64,000 nt of DNA from JALYYC01 sp963795805. Its GTDB lineage: Bacteria; Chloroflexota; Dormibacteria; CF-121. Under the pieces are notes generated by a model. That model was not told where the DNA came from and ran no database searches. It saw only the letters and a list, made by a program, of their open reading frames with translations. Of the stretch, positions 50,028-57,465 are shown piece after piece; the stretch's first letter is position 1, and each line of letters starts with the position of its first letter. Made by a program: the position numbers and the translations under genes. The DNA lies in contig CAWCIV010000002.1 of NCBI GenBank assembly GCA_963795805.1, positions 186,001 through 250,000 on the forward strand, given 5' to 3'.

Positions 50028-51380
50028 GGGGTCACCTCCTCCACCCGGCAATCAAGCCGGCCCGCGGCAAGCACGACCTTAACCGGCTGGCCCTGCTCCG
50101 TCTCCGCCGCGGCGCGGATGATCCGGCCGTCAACGCCGTCCAGGCAGATGCTGTAGCCCCGACCCAGGGTCTGTTCCGGACCGAGCGCGAGGAGCCGCGC
50201 CGCGCGGTTCTCGAGGCCTCGGTGGTAATCCCGCAGGGCGCGGGCGATCGTCGTCGACAGCTGCGCACGCCCGCCCTCCGCGAGCCCCCGGCCGGTAGCG
50301 ATCCGGCGGCTCGTCAACTCGATGGCGTGCGCCAGGCGCCGATGGCATTCCCTGAGCGCCCGCTCGCGTCCACGCAACACCTCCGCGGGGTTGCGCTGAT
50401 CGAAGCAAGCGGACCAGGTTCGCCAGTTTTTCGCGACGGCGCTCGGCCGTGTCCCGCGTCAGCCGTTCGAGCGTGCGACGCCGGGCCTCGAGCTGGTGGC
50501 CGGGCCCGATCAGGACGGTCCGCCCCGCTCGTTGCAGGCGCTGGCCCCGGTCCCCAAGCTGGCGCAAGAGGTCCGACTTCTTCGGGACCACGAGCTCCGC
50601 GGCCGCGGTCGGTGTCCGCGCCTCCTTGTCTGCGGCCAGGTCGGCCAGCGTTCGATCCGAGGTGTGGCCAAGCGCGGTGATGACCGGAATGCGCATCGCC
50701 TGGATGGCGCGCACGACCGGTTCCTGATTGAACGCCATCAACTCTTCAAAGCTTCCGCCCCCACGGGCAACGATACAGACGTCGGCGACGCCGTCGCGAT
50801 CACATTGGCGCAGCGCCGCCACCAGGCTCCGCTGCGAGGCCACGCCCTGGACGAGCGCGGCGTAGACGACCAGCGGGACGTTCGGAAAGCGCTCCCAGAT
50901 CGTCTGCTGCAGGTCGTGAATAACGGCCCCGCTGGGTGAGGTGACGAGCGCCACGCATCGCGGCAGGAATGGGAGCGGGCGTTTTCGGTCGAGCGCGAAC
51001 ACCCCTTCGGCCTGCAGGCGGCGCTTCAACACCTCGATCGCTTCGCGCAACTTGCCCGCCCCGTCGTAGTCGAGCTTGGTCACGACCAGGTTGACGCGCC
51101 CCGAGAGCGCGTGGTAATCGACCTGACCGGTAACGACGAGTTCCTGCCCATTCTCCGGGAGGAACGGCATCCGTCGCGCCGTCCCACTGAAGACGACCGC
51201 GCCGATCGCGGCGGAGGCGTCTTTCAGCGTGAACCAGATATGCCCGCTTCGTGGTGACACACCGCTGACCTCACCCTTGACGAAGACGCTCTGAAAGCGC
51301 GCCGCGAGCAGGTCGTGGATTCGCCCGTTCAGCTCCAGGACCGTCAGCGGCTTGATCGCTTCGTCCGGTCGGATCGCCAT
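50024..51380 (-). pseudogene. xseA: Exodeoxyribonuclease VII large subunit with a C-terminal frameshift
   Basis: XseA, the catalytic subunit. An OB-fold N-domain (VKGEVSGVSPRSGHIWFTLKD) and the catalytic domain (ALVTSPSGAVIHDL, VARGGGSFEEL, VITALGHTSDRTLADLAADKEARTPTAAAE) are intact. Near 50398-50408 the frame shifts: the native frame loses homology while the other continues FDQRNPAEVLRGRERAL, then LGPEQTLGRGYSICLDG, the usual C-terminal YA(L/I)V-type block, to the stop overlapping xseB. One extra base explains it. Since xseB is also shifted, an assembly problem here is likely. ATG overlaps the upstream TGA by one base. Confidence 0.85.
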
Positions 51381-52777
51381 CAGGGCACCGCCTCGGCCAG
51401 GCTGGCGTCAGGCCGGTAGAGCGCGCGCTCAACGGCGCGGCGTAGAGCCTGGAGCTGGGCGGTCTCGTCGGTGAAGACCCGCAGCAGCGTGGTCCGGATC
51501 GGGAGGCGTCGGAAAAGGTCCGCCACGGCGCTCCGTTCCACCGCGCGGCTCACGGGATTGTAGATGTTGACCGGAAACGGATCGGCCAGGGGATTCTGGG
51601 CGCGTGGATCGACCGACGCGAGGTCGACCTCGATCGAGACGTGCTTCAGCGATGCCGGCAAAGCCTCCCTGATCCGGGCGACATAGTCCCCGGGCTTCGG
51701 ATCCATGAAAGCAGCCGGAGGGTTCGTGAACTCGTAGTAGTCCTCGAAGATCAGACGCCACTTCAGTTCGCGCCGAACGATTCGGGCCCACTCGAGCGAC
51801 AGCTCGCGGCGCCGTCCTTCCTCATGCTGCCAGTGGTCAACGGTGTCGATCAGCGACCAATCGGTCAGTTCCCGGTAGGCATCAAGGTGGTCGAGCGGGT
51901 TGCCCGGCAGGAGCTCGTCGATCGTCTCGGAAAAGATCTCCCGCATGTGCAGGTCGATCCGGCGCACCGTCCGGTGATAGTAGATGTTGTTGTAAAGATA
52001 GAGGCGCGCATTCAGAAACATCAGGAGCGCCTGGGCCCCGTGCTGATGCAGCAACATGCCCTGCTCGTCGATGAACGAGTAATGGATCAACCGCTGCACG
52101 TCGACCGGCCCGACCTTGACGCCGCACATGTAGGCGTCGCGGGGGACGTAGTCCAGGTTGTCGGCCGTGTACATCCCGTTCAGGACCGGCTTCAGCAATC
52201 GCACCCAGCGGGGCGCGGCCGGCCCGGGCAGCTCGGGTTCGGCGATCAGTTCGGCAATCCATCGCGGATCGATCCGCTCGCCGGGCTCGAAGGGCCCGTT
52301 TGGCCCTGAATCCAATGCGCCGATGATGGGTGCCAGCGTGGTCTCGATCAGGGCCCGGCCGATTACCTCGTGGTCGATCCCGAAGCGGTCCAGGTAGTTC
52401 TGATCGAAGAAATGACCGAATGGCCCATGCCCGATGTCATGGAGCAGGCCGGCGACCCGAAGCGTTTCCTCGACGCAAGAGGGCGACGGCACATCGGTGG
52501 CGACCAGCTTCAGGTTCGGGTAGAGCTGACGCGCCCATTCGCCGCTGAGGTGCATCGCCCCGAGGGCATGCTGGAAGCGCGAATGCTCGCCACCCGGAAA
52601 TACCCACCAGGCTGATTGCAGCTGATGGATCCGACGCGTCCGCTGGAGCCAGGGATCGTCGAGCAGATCCTGCTCGGCCGCGCTGTCCGGGTGGACCCGC
52701 TTGGTGATCTTGATATACCCGTGCAGCGGGTCCGCCATCAGGTTTACGGCGTCGTACTGACGCGCCAGATCGCTCAT
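51380..52777 (-). CDS. HD-domain phosphohydrolase (dGTPase/SAMHD1-like)
   Basis: 465 residues. Opens with ADPLHGYI, typical of SAMHD1-like HD proteins; HSRFQHALGAMHL (His70) and LLHDIGHGPFGHFFD (His113, Asp114) form the HD metal site, with a later Asp in NLDYVPRDAYMCG. Likely a dNTP triphosphohydrolase or related nucleotide hydrolase. Length and motifs match bacterial homologues. It precedes xseA with a one-base overlap, so a DNA-metabolism link is plausible. Confidence 0.88.
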   Translation of the reverse strand: MSDLARQYDAVNLMADPLHGYIKITKRVHPDSAAEQDLLDDPWLQRTRRIHQLQSAWWVFPGGEHSRFQHALGAMHLSGEWARQLYPNLKLVATDVPSPSCVEETLRVAGLLHDIGHGPFGHFFDQNYLDRFGIDHEVIGRALIETTLAPIIGALDSGPNGPFEPGERIDPRWIAELIAEPELPGPAAPRWVRLLKPVLNGMYTADNLDYVPRDAYMCGVKVGPVDVQRLIHYSFIDEQGMLLHQHGAQALLMFLNARLYLYNNIYYHRTVRRIDLHMREIFSETIDELLPGNPLDHLDAYRELTDWSLIDTVDHWQHEEGRRRELSLEWARIVRRELKWRLIFEDYYEFTNPPAAFMDPKPGDYVARIREALPASLKHVSIEVDLASVDPRAQNPLADPFPVNIYNPVSRAVERSAVADLFRRLPIRTTLLRVFTDETAQLQALRRAVERALYRPDASLAEAVP

Positions 52778-52803
52778 CGGACAGGCTGATTTTATGGCGT
52801 ACG

Positions 52804-54006
52804 ATGAATTCGATGGAGCGGGCGGTCATCATCGACGCGCTGCGCACGCCGATTGGGCGCTACGGCGGGGGTCTCCGCGATGTTCGCCCCGATGACCTGG
52901 CCGCGCTCGTTATCAAGGAAGCGGTCGCGCGAACCGGGCTCGACCCGGACAGCATCGAGGACGTGTACTTCGGTGATGCGAACCAGGCCGGTGAGGATAA
53001 CCGGAACGTCGCGCGGATGGCCGTCCTGCTCGCCGGCCTGCCGGTCGAGATTCCGGCTGCGACCATGAATCGCCTCTGTGGCTCGGGACTGCAGGCAATC
53101 GTGTCGGCAACCCGCGAGCTGGAGACGGGCAACGGCGACGTGTTTCTCGCCGGCGGCGTCGAGAGCATGACGCGCGCCCCCTACATCCTCGAAAAATCCC
53201 AGCACGAGTTTGCCCGCGGCCCGCAGACGTTGCACGACAGCACCATCGGCTGGCGCATGACCAACCCTCGCCTGGCGGCGGCCTACCCGCCGATCAGTCT
53301 CGGCCAGACGGCCGAAAAGGTGGCCAGGCAGTACGGGATCACCCGCGAGGCCCAGGACCGCTTCGCGCTGCGAAGCCACGAACAGGCGGTGGCCGCCCAG
53401 CGCGCCTGCCGCTTCAAGAACGAGATCGTCGGCGTCCCACGCAGCGACGGCTCCCGTCTGGAGATCGACGAGGGTCCCCGCCCGGATACCACGTTGGACA
53501 AGCTCGGCAGCCTGAAGCCCGCCTTCGAAGCGGGGGGGTCGGTCACGGCGGGCAACTCGTCGCCACTCAACGACGGGGCGGCCTGCACCGTGCTGATGTC
53601 GGAAACGCGGGCAGCGCGGCTCGGGCTCCGTCCGCTGGCACGGATCCTCGCGGCCGCCAGCGCGGGGGTGGACCCTTCTGTGATGGGCCTTGGGCCGATC
53701 CCGGCCGTCAAGAAGGCCCTCGCCCGCGCCGGGCTGCAGGTTGCCGATATCGACCTCGTCGAGCTGAACGAGGCCTTCGCCTCGCAGGCGCTGGCCTGCA
53801 TCCGCGATCTCGAGCTGGATCCTGAGCGCGTCAATCCCAACGGGGGGGCGATCGCACTCGGGCACCCCCTGGGAGCAAGTGGCGCCCGGATCACCGCCAC
53901 CCTCGTGCACGAACTGACCCGGCGACGGGCTCGCTATGGCGTAGCGACGATGTGCATCGGCGTTGGTCAGGGGATCGCGCTCGTCGTCGAGAATCTCCAG
54001 CGTTAG
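52804..54006 (+). CDS. Thiolase family protein (acetyl-CoA acetyltransferase or 3-oxoadipyl-CoA thiolase type)
   Basis: 400 residues with all thiolase signatures: nucleophile Cys in MNRLCGSGLQAI, His in NEAFASQAL, GGAIALGHPLGASGAR, and the second Cys in TMCIGVGQG. The opening IDALRTPIGRYGGGL and the ANQAGEDNRNVARMAVLLAGLP block are most like beta-ketoadipyl-CoA thiolases (PcaF), but acetoacetyl-CoA thiolases share much of it. It either condenses two acetyl-CoA or cleaves a 3-ketoacyl-CoA. Solo gene, ATG 52804 or 52813. Confidence 0.92.
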   Translation: MNSMERAVIIDALRTPIGRYGGGLRDVRPDDLAALVIKEAVARTGLDPDSIEDVYFGDANQAGEDNRNVARMAVLLAGLPVEIPAATMNRLCGSGLQAIVSATRELETGNGDVFLAGGVESMTRAPYILEKSQHEFARGPQTLHDSTIGWRMTNPRLAAAYPPISLGQTAEKVARQYGITREAQDRFALRSHEQAVAAQRACRFKNEIVGVPRSDGSRLEIDEGPRPDTTLDKLGSLKPAFEAGGSVTAGNSSPLNDGAACTVLMSETRAARLGLRPLARILAAASAGVDPSVMGLGPIPAVKKALARAGLQVADIDLVELNEAFASQALACIRDLELDPERVNPNGGAIALGHPLGASGARITATLVHELTRRRARYGVATMCIGVGQGIALVVENLQR

Positions 54007-54099
54007 CACCCGGCGCGGAGCGCAAGAGCGTTAACAGGTTGCGACACCTCGGTCGCCCCGTGGCGGCTGCGCTGGGGCAGAATCAATTCGGAGACCGGT

Positions 54100-54936
54100 A
54101 TGGTGACCGTAACCTGGCGCTCACCGCGGCGACCATGGGCCGTCGCCCTCGCGGGAGCGTTGCTCCTGCTGACCGCGCCGGGCGCCCTGGCCGACTCGAC
54201 CGCCACCTCGCAGGTTGACGCGCTCTGGAACCAGCCCCAGGGCACCCGTGTCGATAGCGCCTTCTATATCGTCCAGTCGTGGTGGGACGGCCTGACCCGG
54301 GTCGCCGAACGCGATCCACACAAGCGCGGTTTGCAGGAACTTGCCCAGGCGAACGAGGACCTGCTGAATGCCTATACCCTCCTCCAGGAGCAGCGCACGG
54401 ACCCCGGACCGCACCCGGTCGCGGTCATCGATCCCTTTCTCTCCGGCAGCTATGCCTTCGTCACCGGCGTCCACGTCAAAGCGCCGATCGGTGCCGTCCT
54501 TGGCTGGCTCAACGATGCGGCCCTCCATGTCGAGGGACGCGGATCGACCGACACCATCATCAAGAATCTGCTGCTCGATTACGAAGCGCAGCAGAGCCGG
54601 GCTGTCCATGACCTGGGCTCAGCCACCGACGCGGCCGGGATCATTGCGGCAAATACACCGCGTCAGACGGCCATGATCACAAGGATCCTCGACCTCGCAT
54701 TGCCGACCTCCGGACTTATCGCGATCCTCAGGCCGACACCGGCTCCGACCGCCGCCGCCCCGGCCAGGAGCGCGCACCCGATCGTGGGCGCGGCCGCAGC
54801 ACGCCCCACAACTCCGCCGGTCAAGAGCAGCCCTTCACCCGCCAGGGGCGACGATTCGCATGGCGGGGGAACCACCGGCCAGGGCAAAGGCGACGCGCAT
54901 CCCAAGCCGGGAGGCCATCAGCCCGCTCGGTCGTAG
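54100..54936 (+). CDS. Secreted protein with helical domain and Pro-rich tail
   Basis: 278 residues: signal peptide (WAVALAGALLLLTAPGALA), a helical domain (~35-205, SAFYIVQSWWDGLTRVAERDPHKRG) resembling uncharacterised exported DUF5667-type proteins, then a Pro/Ala/Gly-rich low-complexity tail (HGGGTTGQGKGDAHPKPG). Function unknown. Conserved Trp-rich start may contact membrane or a partner. Confidence 0.55.
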   Translation: MVTVTWRSPRRPWAVALAGALLLLTAPGALADSTATSQVDALWNQPQGTRVDSAFYIVQSWWDGLTRVAERDPHKRGLQELAQANEDLLNAYTLLQEQRTDPGPHPVAVIDPFLSGSYAFVTGVHVKAPIGAVLGWLNDAALHVEGRGSTDTIIKNLLLDYEAQQSRAVHDLGSATDAAGIIAANTPRQTAMITRILDLALPTSGLIAILRPTPAPTAAAPARSAHPIVGAAAARPTTPPVKSSPSPARGDDSHGGGTTGQGKGDAHPKPGGHQPARS

Positions 54937-54951
54937 GCGATCCCGAGGAAT

Positions 54952-55302
54952 CTAGGGCTCGTCTTCCTCGTCGACACCGTCGAGGGTCAGCATCAGCCCA
55001 TCCTGCAGGTCGTAGAGGGCATCCATCGACTCGGCGATGGTGAGGTCCTCCGGCGCTCGGTTACCGAGTGGATGCTCCATTTCCGCCGCCAGTTGCTGCA
55101 CCCGGACAGCGAGGTCAGCCGGCAGCTGGGTTTCCTCGGCGATGTTGAGCATCTCGAGCTCATCCAGCAGGCGATCGATATACCGGATCCGGTTCCGGCG
55201 CGCATAGCGTTGCTCCCTCTCCAGGTGCCAACGCTCCCTGAGCGCGGAAATCTGGACGGAAGTCTCCTGGATCATGCGTCCGGTTCCGACTGTGCGCGCC
55301 AT
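54952..55302 (-). CDS. Hypothetical coiled-coil protein
   Basis: 116 residues from the ATG at 55302, chosen because a good promoter (TTGACC-N17-TACAGT) lies just upstream. A longer frame to 55356 would start before that promoter. Mostly helical and charged (LREERWHLEREQRYARRN-like, then LDELEMLNIAEETQLPADL) with an acidic C-terminus (DGVDEEDEP). Divergent from birA. No family recognised. Confidence 0.55.
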   Translation of the reverse strand: MARTVGTGRMIQETSVQISALRERWHLEREQRYARRNRIRYIDRLLDELEMLNIAEETQLPADLAVRVQQLAAEMEHPLGNRAPEDLTIAESMDALYDLQDGLMLTLDGVDEEDEP

Positions 55303-55318
55303 GGCTTCCCGAACGATT

Positions 55319-55347
55319 ACTGTACGGTCAATAATCGAATTGGTCAA
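55319..55347 (-). promoter_or_regulatory. Promoter of the coiled-coil gene
   Basis: Minus strand TTGACC (55347-55342), 17-bp spacer, TACAGT (55324-55319). Transcript would begin ~10 nt before the ATG at 55302. Confidence 0.6.
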
Positions 55348-55354
55348 GAACTCC

Positions 55355-56140
55355 ATGGGTGACCTGGAGCCCGGCCGGCAATTCGATCCCGAACTCGTTG
55401 CCCTCCCGGAGCAAGGCCGGATCCCCTGGTCGATCCACTACCAGCCGACCGTCACCTCGACCCAGGACCTGGCCCGCGGGGCTGCGCTGGGGGGGGCGGC
55501 GGAAGGCTGGACCCTCGTCACGGACTGGCAGGAGGCTGGTCGTGGCCGAGTTGGGCGAGCCTGGGTAGCCCCCGCTGGATACGATCTGCTCTTTTCCACT
55601 GTGCTGCGGCCGCCTGCCCCGCTGATGAGCTTGCTTCCCCTGCTCGCCGCCCTTGCGGTCGCGGAGGGCCTCTTCATCGCCACCGGCCTCCGGGCCGATC
55701 TCAAGTGGCCGAACGATCTGCTGGTCGAGCAGCGGAAGCTGGCCGGGATCCTGTTGGAGCGCGGCGGCAGCAACGACGTGGTGCTCGGCGTGGGGATGAA
55801 CGTCAACAGCCAGCAGGCCGAGCTGCCGGCGGGGGCGACCTCGGTTGCCGTCAGTCGTGGCCGCGCGGTCGCCCGCGAACACCTGCTCACGGCCATCCTC
55901 GATCAGCTCGATCGCGCCCTGGTGCGGGCACGGACGGAGGGACCGGCGTGGATCGTTCCTGGCTTTGCGGAGCGGAGCTCAATGCTGGGCCGGCCCATCA
56001 CCTATCTGGAACGAAACCAGCGCTGCCTGGCGGTCGCCGAGGCGATCGGCGCGGATGGCTCGCTGACCGTTCGGCGCGAGGACGGAACCCAGCACCACCT
56101 CTATGCCGGGGAGGTTCACCTGGTCCCGGCTCAATCGTAG
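55355..56140 (+). CDS. birA: Biotin-[acetyl-CoA-carboxylase] ligase
   Basis: ~261 residues with only the catalytic biotin protein ligase domain and no N-terminal HTH, so not a repressor (group I). Signatures: TSTQDLARGAA, the biotinoyl-AMP loop EAGRGRVGRAW, LKWPNDLLV and KLAGILLERGG, GVGMNVN, and a C-terminal SH3-like end. It attaches biotin to acetyl-CoA carboxylase and other carboxylases. ATG at 55355; a TTG at 55340 is an alternative. Confidence 0.92.
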   Translation: MGDLEPGRQFDPELVALPEQGRIPWSIHYQPTVTSTQDLARGAALGGAAEGWTLVTDWQEAGRGRVGRAWVAPAGYDLLFSTVLRPPAPLMSLLPLLAALAVAEGLFIATGLRADLKWPNDLLVEQRKLAGILLERGGSNDVVLGVGMNVNSQQAELPAGATSVAVSRGRAVAREHLLTAILDQLDRALVRARTEGPAWIVPGFAERSSMLGRPITYLERNQRCLAVAEAIGADGSLTVRREDGTQHHLYAGEVHLVPAQS

Positions 56141-56550
56141 GTTTTCCCGTTGTCCGTGATGAAGCCACCCTCATGGGTGCCCTGCGGGTCATGGTGGGTA
56201 AAGTGGATCAGGCCGCCCTTGCTATTCCAGATGTACTCGCCATGGACGGCCACGTGGTCGCCCTCGACCACGGGGACCCGCGCCCCGATCGAGATGTTGT
56301 GCTCGACCTCGACCGTCAGGTCGACGCCCGTGAGACGAACGATGAACTGCTCGTGGACTCCGGTGCTGCTACGGCGATCGGCAAAGATCTGGACCACGGT
56401 CCCGTCTGCCGTCACTTCCACGTTCGATCGATGACGCTGGAAATCCTGAGCGATCGCGGCATCGTCCGGGGAGGCGGCGGCGGGTGCGGTGACGGCAGCG
56501 CCGCAGGCGGTCAACAGCAGCAGGGCCAGCGCGGCGGCTGAGCGCCTCAT
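56131..56550 (-). CDS. DUF3465 lipoprotein
   Basis: 139 residues. Signal peptide with lipobox LLLTAC, then a domain with the DUF3465 hallmark: GDHVAVHGEYIWNSKGG and LIHFTHHDPQGTHEGGFI. Probably a small exported beta-barrel domain of unknown role. TATAGT 7 nt before the ATG suggests leaderless expression. Convergent with birA, overlapping 10 bp. Confidence 0.78.
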   Translation of the reverse strand: MRRSAAALALLLLTACGAAVTAPAAASPDDAAIAQDFQRHRSNVEVTADGTVVQIFADRRSSTGVHEQFIVRLTGVDLTVEVEHNISIGARVPVVEGDHVAVHGEYIWNSKGGLIHFTHHDPQGTHEGGFITDNGKTYD

Positions 56551-56557
56551 CGCCCCG

Positions 56558-56563
56558 ACTATA
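56558..56563 (-). promoter_or_regulatory. Leaderless-type -10 box of the DUF3465 gene
   Basis: TATAGT on the minus strand, 7 nt before the ATG at 56550. Confidence 0.45.
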
Positions 56564-56608
56564 GAAAACGGGCGGCGCCGTGTGGCACCGCCCGTGTCGT
56601 GGGGCGCG

Positions 56609-57010
56609 TCAGTTTACCTTGACGTCGCCCACCATCTGCGAGTGAATGCTGCAGTGATACTTGACGTCGCCAGCCGTATTGAAGGTGACGACGAACTTCG
56701 AGCCGGCTCCCTGCAGGCAGGAGTCGAAGGTCGTGTTGTCATCGGAGGTCACGCTGTGCTGGGCGCCGCTGTCGACCCAGTCCCACTGGACGCTGTCACC
56801 CTTCTTCACCGTGATGGTCGCCGGGACAAACGCCCCGACGGTGTTCGGATCCGAGTTGATCTTGACGGTCTGGGCCGCCGTGCCGCTCCCCGCGCCTTTC
56901 GCGGTGCAGGGGCTGCCGCCCCCATTGTCCGCCGTGCCGCTACCGCCGCCGCAAGCCGCCAGTGCCATGGCGCTGCCGACCGCGACGATTGCCAACTTCC
57001 ACACGCTCAC
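56609..57010 (-). CDS. Type 1 copper protein (cupredoxin) lipoprotein
   Basis: 133 residues. Lipobox LAAC20 then a Gly-rich linker and a plastocyanin-like domain with His85 (GAQHSV), Cys120, His123 and Met126 (KYHCSIHSQM), the full type 1 copper ligand set. Cys35 and Cys98 may pair. It should carry electrons outside the membrane, probably to the terminal oxidase encoded downstream. AAGGAGG precedes the GTG start. A similar domain is fused to CtaC in this cluster. Confidence 0.85.
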   Translation of the reverse strand: MSVWKLAIVAVGSAMALAACGGGSGTADNGGGSPCTAKGAGSGTAAQTVKINSDPNTVGAFVPATITVKKGDSVQWDWVDSGAQHSVTSDDNTTFDSCLQGAGSKFVVTFNTAGDVKYHCSIHSQMVGDVKVN

Positions 57011-57113
57011 GATTGCCTCCTTGCTAAGACGGGCTGACCACCAGAGTGTAGGGGTCGGTCCACGGGCACCGCCAGTCGGTAAGCCGGAATCCGACGGGAA
57101 TCAGGTCCTTGCC

Positions 57114-57338
57114 CTACTCGGGCAGGTCCGCGAATTCGCGCCGCGCATCCCGCACCCAGAGCGCCAGCGCGGCTACCGTGATCACCGCGCCGATGATCAG
57201 CAGCGCCAGGTTCAGCACCAGGCCGAGCAGCAGCAGGGAGAGACCCACGGCGAGCACCGCCGGCCAGATGCTTGGCGGCGGTAGGTGGAAGGCATCGTGC
57301 CCCTCGGCCGCGCTGTGGCCGCTCTCGTCAACCGCCAT
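57114..57338 (-). CDS. Small cytochrome oxidase subunit IV-like membrane protein
   Basis: 74 residues: acidic His-containing start (GHSAAEGHDAFHLPPPSIWP), then two membrane helices (LAVGLSLLLLGLVLN and IIGAVITVAALALWV) and a short charged tail. Layout matches actinobacterial-type CtaF/COX4 subunits. Directly downstream of a 38-residue membrane peptide and the CtaA-CtaB fusion, so part of the oxidase operon. Confidence 0.7.
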   Translation of the reverse strand: MAVDESGHSAAEGHDAFHLPPPSIWPAVLAVGLSLLLLGLVLNLALLIIGAVITVAALALWVRDARREFADLPE

Positions 57339-57454
57339 CAGACGAAGCTGTTGTAGAGCAGGGCCCAGACAAAGGAGAGCCCGAACATGATGACGGCGGT
57401 GACGAAGAGCAGGATCCCCAGCCGCACATTCTTTCTCGCCTCGTCCCTATGCAT
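57338..57454 (-). CDS. Small single-pass membrane protein (38 residues)
   Basis: ATG at 57454 with AGGTGA 3-8 nt upstream. A charged start (HRDEARKNVR) is followed by one membrane helix (LGILLFVTAVIMFGLSFVWAL). Its TGA overlaps the ATG of the subunit IV-like gene by one base. Position between the CtaA-CtaB fusion and subunit IV suggests an accessory subunit of the oxidase. Confidence 0.6.
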   Translation of the reverse strand: MHRDEARKNVRLGILLFVTAVIMFGLSFVWALLYNSFV

Positions 57455-57465
57455 CGGTCACCTGC

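Noticed and set aside
55303..55356. Upstream start of the minus-strand coiled-coil gene, overlapping the birA ATG
   Set aside because: It lies upstream of the gene's own TTGACC-N17-TACAGT promoter, so the ATG at 55302 is preferred.
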